A DNA stretch of 64,000 nt from Clostridium sporogenes (GCF_001020205.1 NZ_CP011663.1:1364001-1428000); one strand, 5' to 3'; counted from the stretch's first letter, positions 42,658 through 52,323 are shown. Program-made: numbers and translations. Notes: generated by a model from the letters alone, not told the origin.

Positions 42658-44955
42658 ATGGAAGATTCTTATGATTTAATTGGAAAAAGCGTAAATAGGG
42701 TAGATGCGGTAGCTAAAGTTACAGGTAAAGCTAAGTATTGTTCAGATTATTTTGAACCTGACTCACTTGTAGGAATGGTTTTAAGAAGTCCTTATGCCCA
42801 TGCAAAAGTAAAAAATATAGACACTAAAGAAGCTGAAAATTTAGAAGGTGTTGAAGCTGTATTAACATATAAAAATGTACCAAATACAAAGTTCCCTACG
42901 GCAGGGCATCCATATTCATTAGATCCAAGTCATAGAGATATAGAAGATTATTCATTACTTACAGATAAAGCACGTTTTGTTGGAGATGCAGTTGCAGCAG
43001 TTGTTGCAAATGATGAACTTATAGCTAAAAAAGCTTTAAAATTAATAAAAGTAGAATATGAAATTTTACCTTTTGTAATGGATCAAGAAGAAGCAATAAA
43101 AGAGGGGGCTCCTGTTATTCATGATGAAAGACCTAATAATATAGTTAGTGATTTTGGTATAACAGTGGGAGATCCAGATGAAGTATTTAAAAATGCAGAT
43201 AAAATTTATAAAGGCCAATATGAAACTCAAATAGTACAACATTGTCAAATGGAAACTCATAATGCTATGGCAAAGATTGATGAGAAAGGTAGAATGCTTA
43301 TTATTACATCAACACAGATACCACATATTGTACGAAGGATAGTTTCAAAAGCTTGTAATTTACCAATTGGGAGAATAAGGGTAATAAAGCCTTATGTTGG
43401 TGGAGGCTTTGGAGGAAAACAGGATGTTATAATAGAGCCACTTACAGCTATAATGTCTCTTGCAGTTAATGGAAGATGTGTAAGACTACAATTAAGTAGA
43501 GAAGAGGCAATTGTTTCAACTAGAACAAGACATGCAATGCGAGTAAATATTAAAATGGCTTTATCAAAAAATAATAAAATAGAAGGTTATGATATAGAGA
43601 ACTTCGTAAATAATGGAGCTTATGCATCCCATGGACATTCAATTGCTATGAGTGCAGGAAGTAAAATTAGACCTCTTTATGATATAAAGGCAGAAAAATA
43701 TCGTCCAAAAACTATATATACTAACCTTCCAGTTGCAGGTGCAATGAGAGCATATGGTATACCACAAATGTGTTTTGTTATAGAATCTATGGTTGATGAT
43801 ATATGTGAGGATTTAAATATAGACCCTGTAGATTTTAGAATTAATAGTTTTATAAAAAAGGGTCATATAGACAATGCATCAGGACTTGTAGTTAGAACCT
43901 TTGGATTACCAGAATGTTTAAAAAGAGGTAGAGAATTAATAGATTGGGACAGAAAAAGACAATTATATAAAAATCAAAATGGTTCTATAAGAAAAGGTGT
44001 TGGAATGGCTTGCTTTAGCTATTTTTCAGGAACTTGGCCAGTATCACTTGAGGCAGCAGGAGCAAGAATAGTAATGAATCAAGATGGCTCAGTTCAAGTT
44101 CAAGTAGGGGCTACAGAAATAGGACAGGGTAGTGATACGGTATTTAGTCAAATGGCAGCAGAAACTATTGGAATACCATTTGATATGGTAACAATAGTAT
44201 CTCAGCAAGATACAGATATTACTCCATTTGATACGGGTTCTTATGCATCAAGACAATCTTTTATAGCAGGTCAAGCTATAAAAAAAGCAGCAATAGAAGT
44301 AAAAAGAAAGGTTCTAGAAATTGCTAGTGATAAGTGTGGATTAGATGCAGAACTTTTAGATATTGTAGATGCAAAGATAATAGAAAAAGGATTAAGAAGA
44401 GAAATTTATACTTTAGAAGAAATTGCACTAGAAGCATATTACAACAGAGAAAAATATGCACCTATAACAAGTGATTTAACTGTAAAGGTTAAAAATAATG
44501 CTATAGCTTATGGGGCAACCTTTGTAGAAGTTGAAGTTGATATAAAAACAGGAAAAATAAAAGTTTTAGATATTTATAACGTACATGATTCAGGAAAAAT
44601 TTTAAACAAAAAGTTAGCAGAAGGACAAGTACACGGTGGTGTTAGTATGGCCTTAGGATTTGCCTTATCAGAAAAATTTATAATAGATGAAAAAACAGGA
44701 TCTATAATAAATAATAATCTTTTACATTATAAGCTTCAAACTATTATGGATACTCCAAATATAAAATGTGAATTTGTAAATACTTATGATCCAACATCTA
44801 GTTATGGACAAAAATCTTTAGGTGAAAATACAACAATTTCTCCAGCACCAGCTATACGTAATGCTGTATTAAATGCAACAGGAGTAGCATTTAACAAATT
44901 GCCAATGGATGCTCAAACTGTTTTTGAAAAATTTAGAAAGGTTGGACTTATATAG
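42658..44955 (+). CDS. xdhA: Molybdenum hydroxylase, molybdopterin-binding subunit (xanthine dehydrogenase type)
   Basis: This is a 765-residue large subunit. N-terminal GKAKYCSDY and LRSPYAHAKVKNID lead to the molybdopterin contacts GGGFGGKQD (about 250), GAMRAYGIPQ (about 361), QVGATEIGQGSDTVFSQMAAE and GSYASRQSF, with the catalytic Glu in KSLGENTTISPAP near 724. Enzymes of this class hydroxylate purines such as hypoxanthine or xanthine. A selenium ligand, as in clostridial purine hydroxylases, is possible but not encoded. AAAGGGGGGAAC precedes the ATG. It is co-transcribed with the FAD and Fe-S subunits. Substrate assignment rests on the adjacent guanine deaminase-like gene. Confidence 0.85.
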   Translation: MEDSYDLIGKSVNRVDAVAKVTGKAKYCSDYFEPDSLVGMVLRSPYAHAKVKNIDTKEAENLEGVEAVLTYKNVPNTKFPTAGHPYSLDPSHRDIEDYSLLTDKARFVGDAVAAVVANDELIAKKALKLIKVEYEILPFVMDQEEAIKEGAPVIHDERPNNIVSDFGITVGDPDEVFKNADKIYKGQYETQIVQHCQMETHNAMAKIDEKGRMLIITSTQIPHIVRRIVSKACNLPIGRIRVIKPYVGGGFGGKQDVIIEPLTAIMSLAVNGRCVRLQLSREEAIVSTRTRHAMRVNIKMALSKNNKIEGYDIENFVNNGAYASHGHSIAMSAGSKIRPLYDIKAEKYRPKTIYTNLPVAGAMRAYGIPQMCFVIESMVDDICEDLNIDPVDFRINSFIKKGHIDNASGLVVRTFGLPECLKRGRELIDWDRKRQLYKNQNGSIRKGVGMACFSYFSGTWPVSLEAAGARIVMNQDGSVQVQVGATEIGQGSDTVFSQMAAETIGIPFDMVTIVSQQDTDITPFDTGSYASRQSFIAGQAIKKAAIEVKRKVLEIASDKCGLDAELLDIVDAKIIEKGLRREIYTLEEIALEAYYNREKYAPITSDLTVKVKNNAIAYGATFVEVEVDIKTGKIKVLDIYNVHDSGKILNKKLAEGQVHGGVSMALGFALSEKFIIDEKTGSIINNNLLHYKLQTIMDTPNIKCEFVNTYDPTSSYGQKSLGENTTISPAPAIRNAVLNATGVAFNKLPMDAQTVFEKFRKVGLI

Positions 44956-44968
44956 GAGGCGGAATAAT

Positions 44969-45859
44969 ATGTATGACATAAATGAAATCTTAGAACCTAA
45001 AACATTAGAGGAGGCATTAGAATCATTATCAGAACATGATAATTTAACAGTAATAGCTGGAGGTACGGATATACTTGTAAAACTTCATGAAGAAAGATTT
45101 AATTCTTTAAATTTAATAAGTATTAGAAAAATAGAAGGGTTAAATAAAATAAAAGTAATTGAGGATGATTCAATAGAAATAGGTGCTATGGCAACTTTTT
45201 CAGAAATATTTAGAAATGATATAGTAAATAAAAATATTCCTATACTAGCAGAAGCAGCAGTTTCTATGGGCGGACCCCAAATTAGAAATATGGCAACTAT
45301 TGGAGGAAATATTTGTAATGGAGCTGTATCTGGAGATAGTGCACCATCATTATTTGCATTAAATAGTAAATTAAAACTTAAGTCTAAAAATGGCGAGAGA
45401 ATAGTCAAAATAAAAGATTTTTATACAGGACCTGGAGAGGTTTGTATAAGAAAAGATGAGATATTAATTAGTATAATTATTGAAAAAAAAGATTATGAAA
45501 ATAAGTATGGAAATTATATTAAATTTGCTAGTAGAAATGCAATGGATATAGCTTTAATGGGAGTTGCTGTACTTGTAGAAGTTAAGGATAAAAAGTTTGA
45601 AGACTTAAGAATAGCGTTAGGGGTATCAGGCCCAACGCCTATAAGGTGTGAAATAGCTGAAGCAGAGGGAAAATATATGAAAATTACTGATGAAAATATA
45701 AGATTGATAGGAAAGTTGGCTTTAAAATCTTCAAGAGCAATAGATTTTTGGAATGCATCAAAGGAGTTTAAAGAACATTTAATAGAAGAATTAACATATA
45801 GGGGAATTAAAGAATCTATTAAAAGGTCAGAGAATCTTGAAAAAATTATGAGGATATAA
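44969..45859 (+). CDS. xdhB: Molybdenum hydroxylase, FAD-binding subunit
   Basis: The 296-residue medium subunit has FAD motifs TVIAGGTDILVKLHEE (about 29-44) and ATIGGNICNGAVSGD (about 110-124) and the C-terminal CO-dehydrogenase flavoprotein domain (IALGVSGPTPIRC). ATG 44969 is preferred, with AGGAGGCGG upstream, 13 bases after the xdhA stop. A longer in-frame start inside xdhA exists but has no RBS. It passes electrons from the molybdenum site to NAD+ or another acceptor. Confidence 0.87.
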   Translation: MYDINEILEPKTLEEALESLSEHDNLTVIAGGTDILVKLHEERFNSLNLISIRKIEGLNKIKVIEDDSIEIGAMATFSEIFRNDIVNKNIPILAEAAVSMGGPQIRNMATIGGNICNGAVSGDSAPSLFALNSKLKLKSKNGERIVKIKDFYTGPGEVCIRKDEILISIIIEKKDYENKYGNYIKFASRNAMDIALMGVAVLVEVKDKKFEDLRIALGVSGPTPIRCEIAEAEGKYMKITDENIRLIGKLALKSSRAIDFWNASKEFKEHLIEELTYRGIKESIKRSENLEKIMRI

Positions 45860-45895
45860 AGTAGTATTATACAGTGAGAGGGATGAGAAATATAT

Positions 45896-46369
45896 ATGAG
45901 TTTAAAAAGAAAAATAAAATTTACAGTAAATGATAAAAAGTATGAAGTAGAAATAGATATTAGAGAATCTTTATCAGAAGTATTAAGAAGTAGATTGCAT
46001 TTAACAGGTGTTAAACAAGGATGTTGTGTAGGAGAATGTGGAGCATGTACTGTTTTAATAGATGGTGTTCCAAAAGATTCATGTATTTATTTAGCAGCTT
46101 GGGCTGATGGTAAAGCAATAAAAACTATTGAAGGTGTAGAAAAAAATGGTGAGCTTTCAAATGTTCAAAAAGCTTTTATAGATGAAGGAGCTGTACAATG
46201 TGGGTTCTGTACACCAGGTTTAATTTTAACAACAACAGCTTTAGTAGAAAGCGGAAAAGACTATAGTGATGAGGAAATAAAAAGAGAAATATCAGGTCAT
46301 TTATGTAGGTGTACTGGATATAAGAAAATATTTAATGCCACTAAAAAGGCTATTTTAAAAAGAAAATAA
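45896..46369 (+). CDS. xdhC: Molybdenum hydroxylase, [2Fe-2S] subunit
   Basis: The 157-residue small subunit binds two [2Fe-2S] clusters. The plant-ferredoxin-type ligands are in GCCVGECGACTVLIDG (about 42-57) and the second set in CGFCTPGLI and HLCRCTGYKKI (about 102-145). It relays electrons between the Mo and FAD subunits. GAGAGGGATGAG precedes the ATG. Order Mo-FAD-FeS and tight spacing indicate one operon. No maturation (XdhC-type chaperone) gene is nearby. Confidence 0.9.
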   Translation: MSLKRKIKFTVNDKKYEVEIDIRESLSEVLRSRLHLTGVKQGCCVGECGACTVLIDGVPKDSCIYLAAWADGKAIKTIEGVEKNGELSNVQKAFIDEGAVQCGFCTPGLILTTTALVESGKDYSDEEIKREISGHLCRCTGYKKIFNATKKAILKRK

Positions 46370-46484
46370 TTTTTAAGTTTATAATATAATAATTACTCTA
46401 AGGAATTTTTTGACAAGAAAACTTTAAAAGTATAATATTAAGATATATAGTTTAATTATTAAATGATTTTAAGAGGTTACTAAG

Positions 46485-46958
46485 ATGGATAAAAATGGAA
46501 TAATGGATTTATGTGTAAAAAGTTGTATGGAAGGTATGAAAAATCATGAAGGAGGTCCTTTTGGATCTGCAATAGTTAAGGATGGAAAAGTGATAGCAGT
46601 AGCTCATAATACCGTAATAGGAGACAATGATCCTACTGCCCATGGTGAAGTAAATGCTATAAGACAAGCCTGTAAAAAGCTGAATACATTTGATTTAAGT
46701 GGATGTGAATTATATACAACATCGGAGCCTTGTCCTATGTGTATGTCTGCAATTATTTGGGCAAACATATCAAAAGTATATTATGGATGTACGGTAGAAG
46801 ATGCTAGAGATATTGGTTTTAGAGATGAACACATATTGAAATTTTTAAAAGAAGGTTGCAAAGATAAAAATATACTTGATTTAGGAGCAGTTGATAAAAA
46901 ATCTTCTTTAAAAGCTTTTGAGTACTGGAGTAAGGATAGAGATAAAACTGAATATTAA
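46485..46958 (+). CDS. guaD: Guanine deaminase-like nucleobase deaminase
   Basis: The 157-residue cytidine-deaminase-fold enzyme has the zinc and catalytic motifs HGEVNAI (about 53-59) and SEPCPMCMSAIIWA (about 83-96). The C-terminal DARDIGFRDEHI…KAFEYW resembles B. subtilis GuaD, which converts guanine to xanthine with release of ammonia. Xanthine would be the substrate of the enzyme encoded just upstream. AAGAGGTTACTAAG precedes the ATG. A 115-base gap without terminator separates it from the small Fe-S subunit. tRNA adenosine deaminase (TadA) is an alternative but fits less well. Confidence 0.8.
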   Translation: MDKNGIMDLCVKSCMEGMKNHEGGPFGSAIVKDGKVIAVAHNTVIGDNDPTAHGEVNAIRQACKKLNTFDLSGCELYTTSEPCPMCMSAIIWANISKVYYGCTVEDARDIGFRDEHILKFLKEGCKDKNILDLGAVDKKSSLKAFEYWSKDRDKTEY

Positions 46959-47090
46959 AAATAATAAGTTATAAAATTATTTTTTGTGAATTTTATTATT
47001 GGAGTTGTACTATTAGTTATTATTAAATTGATTTAAAATTTGTAAAGTTCTTTATTTTTCATTGTTATTTCAGCTGTAAAAGGAGGAATT

Positions 47091-47138
47091 GTGCTAATTT
47101 TAATTATGAGAAATTCAAACATACACAAGAGCAAGTAA
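47091..47138 (+). CDS. Possible 15-residue leader peptide
   Basis: AAAGGAGGAATT stands just before GTG 47091, which opens MLILIMRNSNIHKSK and stops at 47138. A terminator hairpin follows 38 bases later. The perfect RBS with so short a frame suggests a leader peptide or the stump of a lost gene. Low confidence. Confidence 0.25.
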   Translation: MLILIMRNSNIHKSK

Positions 47139-47175
47139 AAAATATCTGTATTTTGAAAATACTTTTTCATAAAAT

Positions 47176-47219
47176 AAATCCAGTAACAAGTATTAAGAAG
47201 CTTTCTACTGGATTTTTTG
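47176..47219 (+). terminator. Intrinsic terminator
   Basis: AAATCCAGTA pairs with TACTGGATTT across a 20-base loop, followed by TTTTGTTT. Confidence 0.7.
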
Positions 47220-47546
47220 TTTAATGTTTTTTACTATGAATATTTTTAGGCGCATAATTTTAACTGGAGTTTTAATGTGAAATTTCTGATATATTGTTAA
47301 ATATTTTGTATTAATTAAATATTTAGTTTATAATGGAGTAATAACAATTAAATAGTTAATCAACAAATAAAATATAGTTAAGTAAGTTTTATTATGGATG
47401 TATAAAAATATTAAGATATATTATGTAATATATAACTTTACTTTGAATTTAATATATAATTATATATGTAATGTAAGGGTAGTAAGTATATCTATCCTTA
47501 TTTTTTATTAAAAAATGAATTATTTATGGAAGGACGATAATTATTT

Positions 47547-49742
47547 ATGGGAAAAGTATTAGTTTTAGCAGAAAAACCTAGTGTAGGAAGAGATTTGGCT
47601 AAGGTTTTAAAATGCAATAAAAAGGGTAATGGTTATTTAGAAGGAAATAAATATATTGTAACTTGGGCTTTAGGACATTTAATAACTTTATCTGATCCAG
47701 AAAGTTACGATGAAAAATACAAAAAATGGAGCATGGATACCCTTCCAATGTTACCTAAAAGAATGAAAACTACAGTTATAAAGAAGACTTCAAAGCATTT
47801 TAGTGAAGTTAGAAAGGTAATGATAAGAAAAGATGTAGAAGAACTTGTTATAGCTACAGATGCAGGAAGAGAAGGAGAGCTTGTAGCTAGATGGATAATT
47901 GATAAAGTAGGTTTTAAGAAGCCTATAAAACGTCTTTGGATTTCTTCACAAACAGATAAAGCTATTTTAGATGGATTTAGAAATTTAAAACCAGGAAAGA
48001 ATTATGAAAATTTATATCATTCAGCAGTGTGTAGATCAGAAGCTGACTGGATTGTAGGACTTAATGTTACAAGAGCTTTGACTTGTAGATATAATGCTCA
48101 ACTTTCAGCAGGAAGAGTTCAAACTCCTACCCTAGCTATGATAGTTCAAAGGGAAGAAGAAATAAAGAATTTCAAACCTAGAGATTATTATAGCATAGAA
48201 GGTAAGACTAAAGGATTTATAATGCATTGGGAAAATGCTAAAGGTGGATTTAATACCTTTAATGAAGACTTAGCTAAAAAAGTAGTTTCAAAGATTACAG
48301 GTAAAGAGGGGAAAATAATAGAGGTAACAGAAAGCAATAAAAAGAAATATGCTCCAGCTCTTTATGATTTAACAGAGCTTCAAAGGGACGCTAATAGAAT
48401 ATTTGGATATTCAGCAAAACAAACCCTATCTATAATGCAAAGATTATATGAGAATCACAAGATTTTAACTTATCCAAGAACAGATTCTAGATATATTTCA
48501 AAGGATATTGTAGCTACAATACCAGATAGATTAAAGGCTATATCCATTGGTAATTACAGTAGGTTTGCAAATGAAATATTAAAGGGAAATATTAAAGCTC
48601 ATAAAGGCTTTGTAGATGATAGTAAGGTTTCAGATCACCATGCTATAATTCCTACAGAAGAAAAGCCTAGATTAGGTAACTTAAGTAGTGAAGAAAGAAA
48701 TATTTATGATTTAGTTATTAAAAGATTTTTATCGGTTATGTTACCACCTTTTGAATATATTCAAACTACCATTAAAGCAGAGGTTATGGGTGAAAAATTT
48801 ATAGCAAAGGGAAAAGTTATAAAATCAAAGGGATGGAAAGCAGTTTATGATAGAGAGGAATTTAATGATAAAGATAATAACTCAGATAGTGATGATATAA
48901 AAGATCAAACTCTTCCTAAGGTTAATAAAGGAGATGTCATAGAATTTTCTAACTTTAAAATAAACAAAGGTCAAACAAAGCCACCAGCTAGATTTAATGA
49001 GGGAACCTTATTATCTGCTATGGAAAACCCTCAAAGATATATTAATTTAGATAAAGAAAGTTCTAAAACATTAGGAGAGACTGGTGGCCTTGGTACTGTT
49101 GCTACTAGAGCAGATATAATTGAAAAATTATATAACACTTTTTATATAGAAAAAAGAGGAAAAGAAATAGTTCCAACTTCAAAGGGAAAACAAGTTATAG
49201 ATTTAGTACCAGAGGACTTAAAGTCACCACTTTTAACAGCAAAATGGGAAAGAGAATTAGATTCCATTAGTAAGGGTAAATTAAGAGGACAGATATTTAT
49301 AAATAAAATGAGAGACTATTCTACAAAACTTGTAGAGGACGTAAAAAATAGCAAGGATAAATTTGTTCATGATAATTTAACCGGTAAAAAATGTCCACAA
49401 TGTGGGAAGTATATGTTAGAAGTTAAGGGCAAAAATGGAATTATGAATGTGTGTCAGGATAGAGAATGTGGGTATAGAGAAAATGTAAGCAGATTTACCA
49501 ATGTAAGATGTCCTCAGTGTCATGTAAAATTAGAACTTAGAGGAGAGGGGCAGGGTCAAATCTATGTATGCACAAGATGTAGTTTTAGAGAAAAACTCTC
49601 TTCTTTTAATAAAAAATATAGAAACAATCAAGGAAAATTAAATAAAAGAGATGTGGATAAATATATGAAAAAAATGCAAAAAGAAAATGATGAACCAATA
49701 AATTCAGCTTTAGCAGAGGCTTTATCTAAATTAAAATTATAA
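47547..49742 (+). CDS. topB: DNA topoisomerase III (type IA)
   Basis: The 731-residue type IA topoisomerase has a TOPRIM domain at the N-terminus (LAEKPSVGRDLAKVL, ATDAGREGELVARWI), the nucleophile Tyr in ILTYPRTDSRYIS (about 311) and two C-terminal zinc-ribbon modules: CPQCGKYML..CQDRECGY and CPQCHVKLEL..CTRCSF. It relaxes negative supercoils and unlinks DNA by single-strand passage. GGAAGGACG precedes the ATG. Monocistronic. Some topB homologues travel on mobile elements, but nothing mobile is visible here. Confidence 0.93.
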   Translation: MGKVLVLAEKPSVGRDLAKVLKCNKKGNGYLEGNKYIVTWALGHLITLSDPESYDEKYKKWSMDTLPMLPKRMKTTVIKKTSKHFSEVRKVMIRKDVEELVIATDAGREGELVARWIIDKVGFKKPIKRLWISSQTDKAILDGFRNLKPGKNYENLYHSAVCRSEADWIVGLNVTRALTCRYNAQLSAGRVQTPTLAMIVQREEEIKNFKPRDYYSIEGKTKGFIMHWENAKGGFNTFNEDLAKKVVSKITGKEGKIIEVTESNKKKYAPALYDLTELQRDANRIFGYSAKQTLSIMQRLYENHKILTYPRTDSRYISKDIVATIPDRLKAISIGNYSRFANEILKGNIKAHKGFVDDSKVSDHHAIIPTEEKPRLGNLSSEERNIYDLVIKRFLSVMLPPFEYIQTTIKAEVMGEKFIAKGKVIKSKGWKAVYDREEFNDKDNNSDSDDIKDQTLPKVNKGDVIEFSNFKINKGQTKPPARFNEGTLLSAMENPQRYINLDKESSKTLGETGGLGTVATRADIIEKLYNTFYIEKRGKEIVPTSKGKQVIDLVPEDLKSPLLTAKWERELDSISKGKLRGQIFINKMRDYSTKLVEDVKNSKDKFVHDNLTGKKCPQCGKYMLEVKGKNGIMNVCQDRECGYRENVSRFTNVRCPQCHVKLELRGEGQGQIYVCTRCSFREKLSSFNKKYRNNQGKLNKRDVDKYMKKMQKENDEPINSALAEALSKLKL

Positions 49743-49787
49743 AAATAAATTATATATATATAATTTTAATGAAAAGAGGTGTTAATT

Positions 49788-50849
49788 GTGGGAATATACG
49801 TATTTCCTATAAAGGTTGCAGTTTTAACAGTGCCTATTTTAATTTATATGGCTTTTATTCCATATTGTATTTTTCAATATAGAAAACATGGATTTATAAG
49901 TAAGTATAGATCATTTATGCATGTAGCTTTTATTTTCTATATAATTTCAGCTTTTTATTTAGTAATATTGCCTTTACCACCTCATGATTTTGTTCCTAAA
50001 TTTATAATTAGGCCTCAATTACAACCATTTAATTTTATAGGGGATTTTATAAGAGAGTATAAATCTCTCATAAATAGTGGGTATAAACCTATCTTTGCAG
50101 TACTAAAAAATAGAGGATTCTGGCAAGTTTCCTTTAATATAATATTGTTAACACCTTTAGGATTTTTCTTAAAGTATGCGTATAATAAAAATTTTAAGAA
50201 AACATTGATAATAGTATTTAGTACTTCTTTATTTTTTGAAGTAACACAATTAACAGGTATATTTGGAATATATAAGTATGCATATAGATTATTTGATGTG
50301 GATGATCTTATGTTAAATACCTTTGGTGGTATAATAGGATATTATTTAGTGCCTATAGTAAGTAATATACTTCCTGATGTTACTAAAATAGATGACAAAT
50401 ATAATTATAAATTAAGGATAACTTATGCTAGAAGGGCTATAGCTTTCTTTATAGATTCATTTATAATAAATATACTATTTTCGGTACTAAAAAATGATAA
50501 AATAACTTCCTTTATTTTTATATTGTATATAGTTTTAATTATATATATAACTAATGGTTATACAATAGGTAAAAAGCTGGTGAAGATAAGAGTTATAAAT
50601 GAAAATAAGAATAGATTAACATTAATGCAAGTTTTAAAAAGATATTTATGGCTAATAATTTTGACAGTATTTAACTATGTAGCTAAATTAAATTTTGAAG
50701 GATATGTTTTAGTTGCTGTAGTTCTAATTTATTTCATTATTCTTGCTATAATAGGGATAATGATCATAAAAGGTTTATTTAATAAAGAGAAAAGAATGTT
50801 TTATGAAAAATTCTCTGAAACTTATGTAGTTAATAGTTTTAAACAATAG
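49788..50849 (+). CDS. VanZ-RDD domain membrane protein
   Basis: The 353-residue protein joins a VanZ-like domain (about 1-200, five membrane helices; LPLPPHDFVPKFIIRPQLQPFNFIGDF, FNIILLTPLGFFLKYAY, FDVDDLMLNTFGGIIGYY) to an RDD domain (about 210-345; YARRAIAFFIDSFIINILF, NGYTIGKKLVKIRV). VanZ proteins lower teicoplanin binding in enterococci; the fused clostridial form has no known function. GTG 49788 is chosen for its AAGAGGTGTTAATT RBS over GTG 49779, which lies in that site. Monocistronic. Confidence 0.85.
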   Translation: MGIYVFPIKVAVLTVPILIYMAFIPYCIFQYRKHGFISKYRSFMHVAFIFYIISAFYLVILPLPPHDFVPKFIIRPQLQPFNFIGDFIREYKSLINSGYKPIFAVLKNRGFWQVSFNIILLTPLGFFLKYAYNKNFKKTLIIVFSTSLFFEVTQLTGIFGIYKYAYRLFDVDDLMLNTFGGIIGYYLVPIVSNILPDVTKIDDKYNYKLRITYARRAIAFFIDSFIINILFSVLKNDKITSFIFILYIVLIIYITNGYTIGKKLVKIRVINENKNRLTLMQVLKRYLWLIILTVFNYVAKLNFEGYVLVAVVLIYFIILAIIGIMIIKGLFNKEKRMFYEKFSETYVVNSFKQ

Positions 50850-50940
50850 TGGATGCATTTTTAGAATTTAAAATTTCTTGACCTTATACTTTAATATATC
50901 ATATAATTAGAGTTAACAAATATAAATTTTAAGTAACTAT

Positions 50941-51030
50941 TATGAGGGAGTAATTGGCACAATATTAAAATATTGTGTGGCAAAGTCAACATATTGACTT
51001 GTAAAAGTCTGGCTTGTCTTGAATAATGAG
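50941..51030 (+). promoter_or_regulatory. Manganese riboswitch (yybP-ykoY)
   Basis: GAGGGAGTAATTGGCACAA at the 5' side, a paired region (CAATATT..AATATTG), the internal TGTGGCAAAGTCAACATATTGACTTG and GGCTTGTCTTGAATAATGAGACTC fit the yybP-ykoY class. It stands upstream of mntP, the most typical target. The terminator that follows begins within the last paired segment, so Mn2+ binding should favour read-through. Confidence 0.85.
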
Positions 51031-51070
51031 ACTCATGTATAGCTTTTAGCTATGCATGGAGTCTTTTTTT
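51029..51070 (+). terminator. Riboswitch terminator before mntP
   Basis: AGACTCATGTATAGCT pairs with AGCTATGCATGGAGTCT (small bulge), followed by six to seven Ts. Confidence 0.85.
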
Positions 51071-51117
51071 ATTGCATAGAATTTATATTTTATAAATTAT
51101 GTTAAGGAGGGAACATA

Positions 51118-51723
51118 ATGGATTTTGTTAGTATAATATTAATTAGTATAGGTTTGTCTATGGATGCTTTTGCAGTGTCTATAACTAACGGAGCTATAAT
51201 AAGTAAAGTTACAGCCTCGGAGGGAATCAGGATAGGTTTATTTTTTGGAGGATTCCAAGCACTGATGCCTTTAATAGGATGGTCTGTAGGAATAAAATTT
51301 CAAAGTTATATATCTACTTTAGATCATTGGATAGCTCTTATATTACTTTCTATTATTGGAGGGAAAATGGTATATGATAGTATTAAGGAGAGTAAAGATC
51401 ATAAGGATGAGATTGCCTGTGATTATGCAACGGGAGAAAAGAAATGCTTAAATAATAAAACTCTTACCATTCTTGCTATAGCTACTAGTATAGATGCATT
51501 AGCTGTGGGAGTAAGCTTTGCATTTTTAAAGGTTTCAATAATAAGTACTATAAGTATTATAGGTACTATAACCTTTATTATATGTTTTATTGGAGTTATG
51601 ATAGGTAAAAAGTGTGGAAAGCTCTTAAAAAAGAGAGCAGAAATTTTAGGTGGTATTGTGTTAATATTCATAGGGATTAAGATATTTATAGAACATACTA
51701 ATATTTTATCTAACATATTTTAG
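51118..51723 (+). CDS. mntP: Manganese efflux pump MntP
   Basis: The 201-residue protein has six membrane helices and two internally repeated metal-site motifs: LSMDAFAVSITNG (about 13-25) and ATSIDALAVGVSFAFLK (about 122-138), each with the conserved Asp. MntP exports Mn2+. Expression is set by the upstream Mn2+-sensing riboswitch. AAGGAGGGAACATA precedes the ATG. Between helices 3 and 4 is a charged cytoplasmic loop (ESKDHKDEIACDYATGEKKC) longer than in many homologues. Confidence 0.93.
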   Translation: MDFVSIILISIGLSMDAFAVSITNGAIISKVTASEGIRIGLFFGGFQALMPLIGWSVGIKFQSYISTLDHWIALILLSIIGGKMVYDSIKESKDHKDEIACDYATGEKKCLNNKTLTILAIATSIDALAVGVSFAFLKVSIISTISIIGTITFIICFIGVMIGKKCGKLLKKRAEILGGIVLIFIGIKIFIEHTNILSNIF

Positions 51724-51780
51724 ACTAATAAAAAATAAGATGATACAATGTTTTTGAAGATATTAATTGGAGGTGTATTT

Positions 51781-52017
51781 TTGAAGAAAAAAAATGCTAT
51801 TGAAGTAGATAAACAAAAAAAGAAAGTTATGATAGATTCTATAAAAGAATATTTTTATAATGAAAGGGATGAAGAGTTAGGAGACTTAGCGGCGGATATG
51901 ATTTTGGATTTTTTTCTGGAAAAATTAGCACCAGAGATTTATAATAAAGGAGTTTATGATGCATATGAATATTCTTTAGAAAGAATTGAAGATGTACTTT
52001 CTATACAAAAATATTAA
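51781..52017 (+). CDS. DUF2164 family protein
   Basis: This 78-residue helical soluble protein has the DUF2164 pattern IKEYFYNERDEELGDLAADM, ILDFFLEKLAPEIYNKGVYD. Function unknown. TTG 51781 is preferred (GGAGGTG five bases upstream); an ATG at 51748 would add 11 residues that include that RBS. It follows mntP by 57 bases and ends at a strong terminator, so it is probably part of the mntP transcript. Confidence 0.8.
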   Translation: MKKKNAIEVDKQKKKVMIDSIKEYFYNERDEELGDLAADMILDFFLEKLAPEIYNKGVYDAYEYSLERIEDVLSIQKY

Positions 52018-52088
52018 TAAAAGATAATAGTGATTAAAATATTTTTGCTGTAAATTTATGAAAAAATATCTTTATACATAGATAAAAA

Positions 52089-52142
52089 CTAAACCCCTTA
52101 CTTATTTAATTAAAAATTAAATAAGTAAGGGGTTTAGTTTTT
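52089..52142 (+). terminator. Intrinsic terminator
   Basis: CTAAACCCCTTACTTATTTA pairs perfectly with its complement TAAATAAGTAAGGGGTTTAG, followed by TTTTTTAG. It ends the mntP unit. Confidence 0.85.
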
Positions 52143-52323
52143 TAGCAATAAAACAGCGATAAATAATATTAACTGATAATGTTAACATATAATCAAATAG
52201 ATTTTTTAGTAATTAATATAAATAAACATTAAATTTAATATATATATAATAGATAATTTGTAAAATAACTTGATTTCATTAGAAAAAAGTTCATAAATAA
52301 TATAAAAATCGCACTATTTAGTT

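Larger units (their letters stand above)
46959..47546. other. Intergenic stretch, 588 bases
   Basis: It holds a short ORF with a strong RBS (47091-47138), the terminator at 47176-47219, and about 330 bases of AT-rich upstream sequence for topB. No other gene is seen. Confidence 0.45.

Noticed and set aside
44909..44968. Longer N-terminus of the FAD subunit overlapping xdhA
   Set aside because: No RBS lies before 44909, whereas AGGAGGCGG stands right before ATG 44969, and the family start matches the shorter form.
47547..49742. topB as evidence for an integrative element
   Set aside because: No integrase, relaxase, attachment repeats or conjugation genes are near; topB alone is a normal chromosomal gene.
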